Assembly (NCBI GenBank): GCA_027487775.1
Contig: JAIYCY010000005.1
Span: 1-64,000, forward strand
Length of the DNA stretch: 64,000 nucleotides
Source: Planctomycetaceae bacterium
GTDB taxonomy: Bacteria; Planctomycetota; Phycisphaerae; Tepidisphaerales; Tepidisphaeraceae
Reading direction: 5' to 3'
Shown here piece after piece: positions 6,124-14,942 of this stretch. Position numbers and translations under genes: made by a program. How positions within the stretch are numbered: position 1 is the stretch's first letter; each line of letters begins with the position of its first letter. A model generated the notes under the pieces. That model ran no database searches, was not told the origin of the DNA, and was given only the letters and a program-made list of their open reading frames with translations.

Positions 6124-7104
6124 GTGACGACGTCGCACACTTGGAGTCTTACGCGATCCGGCTATTCTCATCCCACTCTGGCCAAGCCGCGCAACAAACT
6201 CATCGACCTCCTGCAGTATGGCACGCTGCGCCTCGTGCACATGGTGATGCACTGCTGGCCGGTCGAGGTCAATCTTTATGTCGCTCGCAAACTCGGATCG
6301 ATCGTCTACGCGATCGACGCCAAACATCGCCGTCGCGCGCTGGCGAACATCGCGAGGTCGTTCCCTGACTTTCGCCCCGCCGACTGTGACCGACTCGCTC
6401 GGCAGAGCATGCAAGCGCTCTTTCAACTCGGTGTGGAGACGATGTTCACCCCGCGACTGATCCGTCTTGATGACTGGCAGAAGCACATCGTCCTCAGCGA
6501 TTTCGCCCCGACCCTCGAACTGCTGCTCAAGGAACGACGCGGACTCATCATGCTGACCGGGCACTACGGCAACTGGGAGGTCCTGGGCTACGCGCTTGCC
6601 ACGCTCGGATTCCCCACGACCAGCGTCGCAAGGCCACTTGATAATCCACACATCAGTCGGTTCGTTTTCGGGATCCGTGAAAAGAAGGGTCAAAAGATCA
6701 TCGCCAAGAAAGGCGCGACCGAAGAAGTGACCGCCACGCTCGACGCCGGCGGGGCGGTCGGACTTGTCGCCGACCAGAATGCCGGGCCCAAGGGGATTTT
6801 CGTCGATTTCTTCGGTCGAAAGGCGAGCACATACAAGTCGATCGCTCTGCTGGCGATGCAATACGAAGTGCCCGTCGTGATCGGCTACGCGAGACGCATC
6901 GGGGATTTCAGGTTTGAAGTCGGAACCCAGGACATCATCCGGCCCGAAGATTGGAAAGACGCACCCGACCCGCTGCGCTACATCACGCAACGCTACACCG
7001 CCGGCATCGAAGGCTTCGTACGGCGCGACCCCGGGCAATACCTCTGGGTCCACCGCCGCTGGAAAACCCGCCCCAAAGGCGAAGCTCCCGAAGCATATGA
7101 CTAA
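6124..7104 (+). CDS. Lysophospholipid/lipid A biosynthesis acyltransferase (LpxL/HtrB family)
   Basis: The 326-residue protein belongs to the LpxL/LpxM acyltransferase family, which adds secondary acyl chains to lipid A at the inner membrane. The catalytic HX4E motif is visible as GHYGNWE (about residue 145). It is followed by the substrate-pocket segments VARPLDNPHIS and GLVADQNAGPKGIFVDFFG, and ends with a YLWVHRRWKTRP segment characteristic of the family. The start at 6124 is GTG; the first 15 residues are poorly conserved in style, so the true start may be slightly downstream. It is transcribed away from lpxK. LpxL and LpxM subtypes cannot be separated here. Confidence 0.9.
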   Translation: MTTSHTWSLTRSGYSHPTLAKPRNKLIDLLQYGTLRLVHMVMHCWPVEVNLYVARKLGSIVYAIDAKHRRRALANIARSFPDFRPADCDRLARQSMQALFQLGVETMFTPRLIRLDDWQKHIVLSDFAPTLELLLKERRGLIMLTGHYGNWEVLGYALATLGFPTTSVARPLDNPHISRFVFGIREKKGQKIIAKKGATEEVTATLDAGGAVGLVADQNAGPKGIFVDFFGRKASTYKSIALLAMQYEVPVVIGYARRIGDFRFEVGTQDIIRPEDWKDAPDPLRYITQRYTAGIEGFVRRDPGQYLWVHRRWKTRPKGEAPEAYD

Positions 7105-7222
7105 ACCCACGCCTCGCCGTGCCCGGCCAGGATCGATCGTCATGGTTGAAACCCAACCTTCAGGACTGATGGGATCGGTTTGCGGGGTCGGAAGTTGGGG
7201 TTGCTGCGGGGGTGGGGATTTA

Positions 7223-7251
7223 TTGACGCTTGCGGGGCAACGGGATAACGT
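7223..7251 (+). promoter_or_regulatory. Possible sigma-70-type promoter upstream of the secreted hypothetical gene
   Basis: TTGACG at 7223-7228 and TAACGT at 7246-7251 are separated by 17 bases, about 150 bases upstream of the chosen ATG 7405. The -10 is weak, so this is only a candidate. The remainder of 7105-7404 shows no gene. Confidence 0.25.
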
Positions 7252-7404
7252 CCGGGGCTTGACTCGCTCGGTTCGCGCTTTCGGGCGCGAATGCGATTGA
7301 AGATGGATCGTTTGGACGAGAAAAACACCCCGGAGTTCTGCCACATGACGCCGAAACCATCGCCATCGAATGATCGACGCCCGGTCGCTGTACGAGGAGG
7401 CGAG

Positions 7405-8610
7405 ATGCGTCATGCATGCGTGTGTCGAATGAGCGTATCGGGGCTGCGCGGGCTTTTGGGCGGTATGTTGATGGCGGCGGCGGTGCTGGTGGGGACGCCG
7501 GGCGCGGCGATGGGGCAGACGTTGAATCCGTCGGCGGCGAATCCCGAGCGTGATCTGCCGACAATCAACCAGTATGTGGTGAAGTTTGTAAAGCAATTGA
7601 CCGGTGAGGATCGACAGGCAAGTGCGGATGCACGACGGGAGCTGATCAAGCCGACGGACCCAACTGCAAACCCGAGCGCGGGATTCATGACGGCATACAG
7701 CATGGCGATTTCGCAGCAGCTCAAGCCGGCGGTGGTTCATCCGGATGCGCTGGTCCGACTGAATGCGGCATTGGTCATTGAGGCGTTGGCCCGACGGGGC
7801 GCGGGCGGGCCTTTTGAGGGTTTGATCGTTCAGTTGATTGGTGATTCGTCGGCGGGCCTTTCGGTGTGGGGATTGAGATCGGGATCGTGGCTGCTTCCGG
7901 ATCAATTGACGGCTGCGGGCGGTCCGGGTGTGGTGGTGCAGGCGGTTGCGAACGTTCCGGTGCTGCATCCGGACAGTGGGCCTGCGATCGAGGAAGCATA
8001 CGACGCACTTGCAAAGCGTCTGGGTGAGGCCGAGTTCGCCCGGACGCTGGGCGCGCGGCGGGGCGCGTTGTTTACAGCGGTGGCGGGCGAGTTGCACGGC
8101 TTGCTGCGGGCGCGTTTGTCGCTGGATACTGCGGGATCGCGCGTCAGCCCAATGTCGGATGAACGGGCACTGCGATTTCTGTTAACAAGCGGATGGAATG
8201 ACACCACGAGCGAGCAGCAGACGCGTTCGATCGAATTGGCTTATGAAACGATGATGGTGGCAATCGAACGCGTGAAGCAGCAGCGCGCCGCAGCCGTCGA
8301 TGCGACTGAAAACATCGAACTGATCAAGAAAATCGGCACGTCGCTGCAGGTGACGGCGCTGCAGACCAAGGACACACAACTTGGGAACGTGGCGGCGATT
8401 GTCTCGCGATTGAGCCGTGCGCAGACCGATCAGGCGTTTGCAAACGCGTTGAACAGCCTTGCGGCCGCGCTTGGCAAGAGTTTCCCCAACGCGAAGCTCA
8501 CCCCGCCGACAGTGGGGCCGTTGGGTGAAGTAGAGCCAGAGGAAACGCCCGCAGGCGAAGCCGCACCGGAAGCAGCGCCCGAGGCCATGCCTGCCGGTGG
8601 GATGAATTGA
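7405..8610 (+). CDS. Secreted hypothetical protein, alpha-helical repeat-like
   Basis: About 400 residues from ATG 7405, chosen because gaggaggcgag lies just upstream and it begins directly before a signal peptide (SGLRGLLGGMLMAAAVLVG then GAAMGQT as the likely cleavage area). The frame opens earlier at 7291, but that part is not signal-like. The mature part is Ala/Leu-rich with a run of amphipathic helices resembling HEAT/ARM repeats (around VVHPDALVRLNAALVIEALA) and ends in a Glu/Ala/Pro-rich tail. I do not recognise a specific family. It probably acts in the periplasm. Confidence 0.7.
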   Translation: MRHACVCRMSVSGLRGLLGGMLMAAAVLVGTPGAAMGQTLNPSAANPERDLPTINQYVVKFVKQLTGEDRQASADARRELIKPTDPTANPSAGFMTAYSMAISQQLKPAVVHPDALVRLNAALVIEALARRGAGGPFEGLIVQLIGDSSAGLSVWGLRSGSWLLPDQLTAAGGPGVVVQAVANVPVLHPDSGPAIEEAYDALAKRLGEAEFARTLGARRGALFTAVAGELHGLLRARLSLDTAGSRVSPMSDERALRFLLTSGWNDTTSEQQTRSIELAYETMMVAIERVKQQRAAAVDATENIELIKKIGTSLQVTALQTKDTQLGNVAAIVSRLSRAQTDQAFANALNSLAAALGKSFPNAKLTPPTVGPLGEVEPEETPAGEAAPEAAPEAMPAGGMN

Positions 8611-8861
8611 GGCGACTTGAGCGTCCGAATCTTGCTGTGAGCTCCGGACTTCGCGATTCAACAAAATAGGTCGAACATCAACGAAATGTTCACCAGATGA
8701 GATCAGGTACGCCAAGTGAATTCGGATGATCCGGTCGCGATCGACTTGGCGAATCGACATGGGTTTGAATGCGTCGGGTTGGGATGGATGAGTGGTCGCT
8801 GTGCAAGCAGTGATTGCATTGCGTTGGGTTTGGGCGATTTCTGAGATTGGAAAGGCCGAAC

Positions 8862-10847
8862 ATGATGACACAGCCGAACATGATGACACAGCAAATCGAC
8901 ACGACGATTGATACGACAGACGAATCGATTGATCGTCCGCGTCGAGACTCGCGATGGGGGCGTCTGACAGGCCGGATTCGGCAGATCATGTCGCCAGGGG
9001 CGAGGCTGCTGGATCTTGGCGTGAGCGTCATTGAACGAGGCGTGAGCGTCATTGAATGCGGCACGCGCGTCATTGAACGCAGTAGCCGCGTCATTGGACG
9101 TGGGGCGGGTGTAGTTGGTCGTGTAGCGATGCTCGCCTTGGTGGCGGGGTTTGTTGCGGGTTGTCCGGCGAAGGAGTCAGGGGGATCGGACGCTGGTGCG
9201 GCCGGTGCAGATGCGAGCGGGGCTGCGGCGGGAAGTTCCGTCGCGAGCACGGCTGAGGCGACAGAAGGCAAGCGTCCGTTCCGGTTTATCAATCGAGGTG
9301 ACATCATCACGCTCGATCTGAACGACATGAGCTATCTGCAGGATTTCCGCGTGACCTACGCGATCCGCGAGGGGCTCTACACGCTGGACCCTGAGACGTT
9401 TAAGGCGGTTCCCGCCCTGGCGGTCGAGACGAGTGTTTCTGACGACAAGAAGACCTGGACGTTCAAGCTGCGCCCGGAGGCCAAATGGTCGAACGGCGAT
9501 CCGGTGCGGGCGGGGGATTTTGTTTTCAGTTGGCGATACATGCTGGAAGCACCGGGCGAGTACGCGTATCTGTTCTACTACATCAAGAATGCCGAAGCGT
9601 ACGAGAACAGCTATCGTGCTCAGGACGGAGCAGTGAAGGCGGAGGATGTCGGCGTGCGTGCACCTGACGATCTGACGCTGGTGGTGGAACTGACAAACCC
9701 GGTCCCCTTCCTCACGGATCTATTGAGCTTTCCACCTTTCTACCCCCGCCACGCCGCGAGCATGGAGCCGTTCAAGAGCGTGGATGACAAGGGCCGCGTG
9801 AGCTACAAGCCGGAGTACACACGTCCGCCTGCGGTGGTGTGTAACGGGCCCTTCGTGCTCACGGCGTGGGAGGCAGGTCGGCGTTTGGTGATGGAGCGGA
9901 ATGAACAATACTGGGATCGTGCGAACGTCAAGAGCCCGGGCGTTGAGATGGTCGTGAACAACGATCCGCAGGGCGCGTTCATCCAGTATGAGCAGAAGCA
10001 GGTCGATTGGCTTGCGGATGTGGGACCTGACATCGCAGTGAGATTGTTTAACCAGAAGCGACCTGATCTGCATGTGGCCGGTGCATTCGGTACGGCGTTT
10101 ATGACGTTGAACTGCGCCGAGTCGATCTCGGAACTGCCGGGCGTGAAAAATCCGCTTTCCGACGTGCGGGTGAGACGTGCACTTTCGATGGCGATCGATC
10201 GGACGAAGATCGTGCAGAACATCACGCGCATGGGCGAGCAGGTGGCCGAGCGCTACATTCCGCCGGGCTTTTTCCCTGACGTTAAGAGCGAACCGATCCC
10301 TGGATTCAATGTCGAGAACGCGAAAAAGGAACTTGCAGCTGCGGGTTTCCCGAACGGGCAGGGCTTTCCGAGGGGGATCACGATCCTCTACAACGCCGAC
10401 AACCCCACACGCACGCAACTTGCGCAGTTCCTCAAGGCGCAGTGGCGCACGAATCTCGGCATCGATGTCGAGGTCAAGGGCATCGAACTCAAGAGCTATC
10501 GCAACGAAGTGACGAGCAAGAACTACAGCGTCGCGCTCGTCGCTTGGTACGGCGACTACATGGATCCGAGCACCTTCACGGACAAGTATCTCTCCACGAG
10601 CCAGAACAACGACAGCAACTGGGGACCGGCAGCTTATGATGATCTGATCGCCCGCGCGGCGTCCGAGCCCGACGAGGCCAAGCGCAACGCGCTGCTCAGT
10701 CAGGCAGAGACCATGATCAACACCGAACTGCCAATCATCCCCATGTATCATTACGTCAATTACGGACTCTGGCACGCCAACGTCCGCGGACTGAAGATGA
10801 ATGCCAAGCAGTTGACCGTGTTCAAGCCTGTGTATGTGGCGGAGTAA
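8862..10847 (+). CDS. Oligopeptide ABC transporter substrate-binding lipoprotein (OppA-like, SBP family 5)
   Basis: The family-5 binding domain starts at RPFRFINRGDIITLDLND and runs to the end, with AVETSVSDDKKTWTFKLRPE, WSNGDPVRAGDFVFSWRYML and the RVRRALSMAIDRTKI segment. It would bind peptides outside the inner membrane and deliver them to OppB/OppC encoded next. A lipobox (LVAGFVAGC, Cys101) implies a lipid anchor. The ATG at 8862 has ggaaagg six bases upstream but leaves about 85 residues before the lipoprotein signal. That leader contains an 18-bp duplication (PNMMTQ twice) and a 21-bp array. Starts nearer the signal (ATG 8988 or 9127) are possible. The binding domain is secure; the N-terminus is not. 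Confidence 0.9.
   Translation: MMTQPNMMTQQIDTTIDTTDESIDRPRRDSRWGRLTGRIRQIMSPGARLLDLGVSVIERGVSVIECGTRVIERSSRVIGRGAGVVGRVAMLALVAGFVAGCPAKESGGSDAGAAGADASGAAAGSSVASTAEATEGKRPFRFINRGDIITLDLNDMSYLQDFRVTYAIREGLYTLDPETFKAVPALAVETSVSDDKKTWTFKLRPEAKWSNGDPVRAGDFVFSWRYMLEAPGEYAYLFYYIKNAEAYENSYRAQDGAVKAEDVGVRAPDDLTLVVELTNPVPFLTDLLSFPPFYPRHAASMEPFKSVDDKGRVSYKPEYTRPPAVVCNGPFVLTAWEAGRRLVMERNEQYWDRANVKSPGVEMVVNNDPQGAFIQYEQKQVDWLADVGPDIAVRLFNQKRPDLHVAGAFGTAFMTLNCAESISELPGVKNPLSDVRVRRALSMAIDRTKIVQNITRMGEQVAERYIPPGFFPDVKSEPIPGFNVENAKKELAAAGFPNGQGFPRGITILYNADNPTRTQLAQFLKAQWRTNLGIDVEVKGIELKSYRNEVTSKNYSVALVAWYGDYMDPSTFTDKYLSTSQNNDSNWGPAAYDDLIARAASEPDEAKRNALLSQAETMINTELPIIPMYHYVNYGLWHANVRGLKMNAKQLTVFKPVYVAE
9018..9122. 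repeat. 21-bp tandem repeat upstream of the OppA lipobox
   Basis: The word cgtcattgaacg recurs with a period of exactly 21 bases at 9026, 9047, 9068 and 9089, with a decayed copy at 9110. In frame it encodes heptads such as GVSVIER, GVSVIEC, GTRVIER, SSRVIGR. It ends directly at the hydrophobic signal segment. Confidence 0.9.
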
Positions 10848-10949
10848 GCTTCCCGGTCGATGCCGGTAGACCCATCTGGGTTGATCGTTGGTCGCGTATG
10901 TGGTTTTGTTTGATCGAAGTCCGACCTCTTTTCGCATGCCCGGGAACTC

Positions 10950-11885
10950 GTGAAGAAAGTTTTGTTGTACAGACTGTTGCAGTTCCCGCTGGTGCTGGCG
11001 GTCATCTATCTGTTGACGTTTTTGTTGATCTGGGTCGCACCGGGCTCACCCTTCGCGAGCGAATCGCGGGCGATGAACCCCGAGGCGTTACAGCAACTCG
11101 CCCAGCGATTCAATGCCGATTCGAGTTGGCGATTCTTGACGTATTACCCCGTGCGGATCGTGACCGAGTTCGACTTCGGGCCGAGCATGGTCAAGCGCGG
11201 GTTCTCGGTGAAAGAACTGATCTTCAGTGGGCTGCCCATCTCGATGACGCTGGGGTTGGCGGCGCTGGGGATTGCGGTGGTGGTCGGGATGCTGGTGGGA
11301 ACGCTGTCGGCGGTCAAGCGGGACGGAATTCTGGACTATGCCGGGATGACGCTGACCCTTTTTGGCATCAGCGTGCCCGCCTTCGTGACCGGGGCCGTGC
11401 TCGTGCTGATCTTCGTCGCGTGGCTCGAGTGGTTTCCGATCGGGCAATGGGGATCGATCAAGGACATCATCCTTCCGGCGATCGCGCTCTCGCTTGCGCC
11501 GATGGCGTACATCGTGCGGTTGCAGCGGGTGAGCATGCTCGACGTGCTGGGCGCGGACTATGTACGTACAGCGCGGGCCAAGGGGTTAAGCAAGTCCCGC
11601 GTCGTGATCAAGCACTGCCTGAGGAACGCGTTTCTGCCGGTATTGAGTTATCTCGGGCCCGCGGCTGCAACGACCTTGACCGGGTCGTTCGTCGTGGAGC
11701 AGGTCTTTTCGATTCAGGGCGGACTGGGTCGACATTTCGTCGAGGCGGTGACGGGCCGTGATCAGACGATGGTGCTGGGGCTGGTGTTGGTGTACTCGAC
11801 GATCCTGCTGGCGATGAATCTGCTGGTCGATGTGTTGTACACGGTAGTCGATCCGAGAATTGATCTGGAGAAGAAGGGCGCATGA
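10950..11885 (+). CDS. Peptide ABC transporter permease, OppB-like
   Basis: A 311-residue inner-membrane permease starting at GTG 10950 (MKKVLLYRLLQFPLVLAVIY). It has the N-terminal membrane helix, the periplasmic APGSPF segment, five further hydrophobic helices and the cytoplasmic EAA loop DYVRTARAKGLSKSRVVIKH that docks onto the ATPase. Length and order match OppB/DppB. It lies 102 bases downstream of oppA and overlaps the OppC-like gene by four bases (ATGA), so they are translationally coupled. Confidence 0.93.
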   Translation: MKKVLLYRLLQFPLVLAVIYLLTFLLIWVAPGSPFASESRAMNPEALQQLAQRFNADSSWRFLTYYPVRIVTEFDFGPSMVKRGFSVKELIFSGLPISMTLGLAALGIAVVVGMLVGTLSAVKRDGILDYAGMTLTLFGISVPAFVTGAVLVLIFVAWLEWFPIGQWGSIKDIILPAIALSLAPMAYIVRLQRVSMLDVLGADYVRTARAKGLSKSRVVIKHCLRNAFLPVLSYLGPAAATTLTGSFVVEQVFSIQGGLGRHFVEAVTGRDQTMVLGLVLVYSTILLAMNLLVDVLYTVVDPRIDLEKKGA

Positions 11886-12853
11886 GCACGGCTGCGGGAC
11901 ATGTTGCAACGTATGCTCCGCCGCTGCGCAAGCCGCGTAGTCCTGCCATGGACGCGCTTGTGAAAGTCATCCGTCAGCCGCGCGTGTGGCTGGCGGGGAG
12001 CATTTTTCTCGCGATCGCGCTGCCCTGTCTGTTGACGCTCCCGTGGACGATGAATCCCGCGTCGAGTTGGTACTACGATGCACAATACGCCCTTACGCCG
12101 CGAACCCCGCCCGGCGAAGGGGGACTGCTGGGCCTGTTCGGTTCGGACATGCTCGGGCGATCGATCCTGACACGCAGCCTCGTGGGCGGTGTGATCTCGC
12201 TTGCCGTCGGACTCGCAGCGGCGGTGCTTTCGGTGGTGCTCGGGGTGTCGATTGGTCTGCTTGCAGGGTTTAAGGGCGGATGGATTGATTCACTGCTCAT
12301 GCGTTGCGTGGACATCATGTACGGGCTGCCCTACGTGCTGATGATCATCATGCTCAAGCTCGCGTTGGAGCCGGCGCTGTCGAAATTCTTCTCGCCCATG
12401 ATTGCGAATCTGGTCGTGCTGTTCCTTGCGATCGGTTTGGTGAGTTGGCTGACGCTGGCACGCGTCGTTCGGGGGCAAGTGTTAAGCCTGCGGAGTCAGC
12501 CGTTCATTGAGGCGTGCCGGGCGGTGGGTTTGCCGGGCTGGGTGATCTTTCTTCGTCATATTTTGCCCAATTTGGTGGGACCCGTGACGGTGTACGCGAC
12601 CCTGACGGTTCCGCAGGCAATCCTGCAGGAGGCATTTCTGAGCTTCCTCGGAATAGGGATACGCCCGCCGCTCCCGACATGGGGCAGCCTCGCGAGCGAG
12701 AATCGGACGGCGGCACTGAATGTGATCGATCCGGAGTGGTGGACGCTGGCGTTTCCTTGTATCCTCCTCGCGTTGACGCTCCTGACCCTCAACTTCCTCG
12801 GCGACGGCCTGCGGGACGTCTTTGATCCGAAGCGTGAGGGCAACAAACTGTAG
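11882..12853 (+). CDS. Peptide ABC transporter permease, OppC-like
   Basis: A 323-residue partner permease for the preceding OppB-like protein. It has a cytoplasmic N-tail, the first membrane helix (VWLAGSIFLAIALPCLL), the periplasmic LGLFGSDMLGRSILTR motif typical of OppC/DppC, and further helices. The EAA loop is LRSQPFIEACRAVGLPGWVIFLRH split over two lines of sequence, and the end LNFLGDGLRDVFDPK is a near-universal C-terminus of the family. The four-base overlap with the upstream gene fixes the ATG at 11882. Confidence 0.93.
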   Translation: MSTAAGHVATYAPPLRKPRSPAMDALVKVIRQPRVWLAGSIFLAIALPCLLTLPWTMNPASSWYYDAQYALTPRTPPGEGGLLGLFGSDMLGRSILTRSLVGGVISLAVGLAAAVLSVVLGVSIGLLAGFKGGWIDSLLMRCVDIMYGLPYVLMIIMLKLALEPALSKFFSPMIANLVVLFLAIGLVSWLTLARVVRGQVLSLRSQPFIEACRAVGLPGWVIFLRHILPNLVGPVTVYATLTVPQAILQEAFLSFLGIGIRPPLPTWGSLASENRTAALNVIDPEWWTLAFPCILLALTLLTLNFLGDGLRDVFDPKREGNKL

Positions 12854-12925
12854 TAACCGACGCGTGTGGATCCGATTCGCCTCTTCGATCGCATCAACGC
12901 GCGGCACATCCGACGGAAACATCCC

Positions 12926-14857
12926 ATGGAAAATCGCTTCGGGATTAAAGACTTCTTCACCTACATCCTTCTCTTTGCCATCATCGCACTGGTCGTGATT
13001 GCGATGAAGCAGTTTGACCGGCAGTACCAGGAAATCCGCAAGCTGCAGGGGCAGACCTCGTCACTGACCAATGATCTGAACAACATTCGCCGGGAGTCGT
13101 CGAGCCTTGCTGATGAGGTCGGTCGGCTACGCGAAGATATCCGCGCGGGGATCAAGGTGTCGGGTGTCACGCCTCAGGCGGGCGATGGTCCGGGAGACGC
13201 GAAATCGGCGACCGAGTTCGGCGACATGTTCGCGTCGCTCCGCAATGCCGAGAAAATTCCCGGCTTTGCCCGTGGAGACTGGCTGGTCGAGAACTTTGGC
13301 ACCTCACTAGGTCGCATCACGCCTTACATCACCACCGACGTCTACGGGTCGATCGTGCAAGCCAAGGTTACCGAAACGCTTGCCATGCGCGATCCGGCCA
13401 CGCTCGAATTCGTCCCAGTTCTGGCGACCCGTTGGCAAAAGAGTGCCGACGGCAAGACCATCACCTTTGATCTGCGACGGGGCGTTACCTTCAGCGATGG
13501 CGTGCCGTTCACCAGTGCGGATGTCAAGTTCACCTTCGACTGGATCATGAACTCGCAAGTCGATGCGCCGCGCGTCAGATCGTATCTCGACAAGATCGAT
13601 TCTGTTGAAGTGGACGGCGATTACCGCGTCAGCTTTAAGTTCAAAGAGTTCGTCTTCAACGGCTTTGAAACCGTTGCCGGCCTGAACATCCTCGCCAAGC
13701 ATTTTTACGAGAAGTTCACGCCTCGCGAGTTCAATGAAAATCCAGGGCTGCTCATCGGTACAGGCCCGTATCGCATGGCCACGCCGGACGGATGGCGACC
13801 GGGCACACGTGTCGAACTCTCCCGCAACGAGCGCTATTGGGGCGTGCAGCCTCCTTTCGATCGTCTCGTCTACTACGAAGTGCAAGATGACGTCGTCGAA
13901 GAGACCATGTTCCGCAATCGCGAAATCGATCGACTCGCCAGCACGCCCGAAAGCTTCGGAAAGCTCAAAGACGATCCCGCAATCATCAGTCGTGCAAAGC
14001 CTTTCAGCTTTTACTCGCCCTTGGGCGGATACACCTACCTCGGATGGAACCAGCGTCGCAAAGATGGCGATACCTTCATCCCGACTCCGTTCGCGGACAA
14101 ACGCGTGCGTCAGGCCATGACCATGATGATCGATCGTCAGCGGATGGCGCAGGAACTCTGGTTCGGTTTTGCAAAGCCGGCGGTCGGACCGTTCGCTGTC
14201 GACTCGCCGCAGAACGACCCATCGCTTGAGCCCTGGCCGTACGATCCCGAGCGGGCCGGAAAGCTACTCGAAGAGGCTGGCTGGTCAGATCGCAACCGCG
14301 ACGGCGTTCGCGAAAGCGAAGCAGGTCAGCCCCTCCAGTTCAAACTGAGCTATCCCGCGGGAAACCCCTTCACCGACCGCATCGTCCTCTTCATCAAAGA
14401 TGCCTACGCCAAGCAGGGCGTCAAGGTCGAACTCGATGCCGTCGATTGGCCGATCTTCCTCAAAAAGCTCGACAGTCGCGATTTTGAGGCCTGCACGCTC
14501 GCATGGACCACCAGTATCGAAACCGACACCAATCAAATCTTCCATTCCGATCAGACCAAAGACAACGGCGACAACTTCGTCAATTACGTCAATCCTGAAC
14601 TCGACCGTGCCATTGAAAAGGCTCGCGCCACCGTCGATGACGCTGAACGCATGAAGGCGTGGCAGGCAGTGCATCGGATTATCTGGGAAGATCAGCCCTA
14701 CACGTTCCTCTTGAATCGTATGAGCCTCCAATTCATCGACTCACGCATCCAAAACATCGAAAAGAGCAAGATGGGACTCAACTATGTCTGGCAAGAGCCC
14801 AGCCCATTCCCGTGGTTTGTCCCCGCAGACCAGCAACTGCGAAAGAGTCAGCCCTAG
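12926..14857 (+). CDS. Membrane-anchored SBP family-5 binding protein with coiled coil
   Basis: From ATG 12926 (MENRFGIKDFFTYILLF) the protein has about 643 residues. It has one N-terminal membrane helix without a lipobox, then a heptad-rich coiled coil of about 50 residues (IRKLQGQTSSLTNDLNN), then a full family-5 peptide-binding domain (FARGDWLVENFGTS, SDGVPFTSADVKFTFDW, RVRQAMTMMIDRQRMAQELW). Known relatives are lipoproteins or free periplasmic proteins, so the uncleaved anchor plus stalk is unusual. It lies between the OppBC-like pair and a second permease pair, and probably feeds the second pair. Confidence 0.88.
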   Translation: MENRFGIKDFFTYILLFAIIALVVIAMKQFDRQYQEIRKLQGQTSSLTNDLNNIRRESSSLADEVGRLREDIRAGIKVSGVTPQAGDGPGDAKSATEFGDMFASLRNAEKIPGFARGDWLVENFGTSLGRITPYITTDVYGSIVQAKVTETLAMRDPATLEFVPVLATRWQKSADGKTITFDLRRGVTFSDGVPFTSADVKFTFDWIMNSQVDAPRVRSYLDKIDSVEVDGDYRVSFKFKEFVFNGFETVAGLNILAKHFYEKFTPREFNENPGLLIGTGPYRMATPDGWRPGTRVELSRNERYWGVQPPFDRLVYYEVQDDVVEETMFRNREIDRLASTPESFGKLKDDPAIISRAKPFSFYSPLGGYTYLGWNQRRKDGDTFIPTPFADKRVRQAMTMMIDRQRMAQELWFGFAKPAVGPFAVDSPQNDPSLEPWPYDPERAGKLLEEAGWSDRNRDGVRESEAGQPLQFKLSYPAGNPFTDRIVLFIKDAYAKQGVKVELDAVDWPIFLKKLDSRDFEACTLAWTTSIETDTNQIFHSDQTKDNGDNFVNYVNPELDRAIEKARATVDDAERMKAWQAVHRIIWEDQPYTFLLNRMSLQFIDSRIQNIEKSKMGLNYVWQEPSPFPWFVPADQQLRKSQP

Positions 14858-14942
14858 TCGCAATCCATCCAGATCTGCTCACCCACTGATTCCATACCGC
14901 TCCTGGTTGTAACGTCTCGATCTGCACCTATCCGCGTCTCCC

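Noticed and set aside
6064..8097. 677-residue open frame on the minus strand
   Set aside because: It spans the lpxL-type gene and the secreted protein gene in antisense and looks like no protein family.
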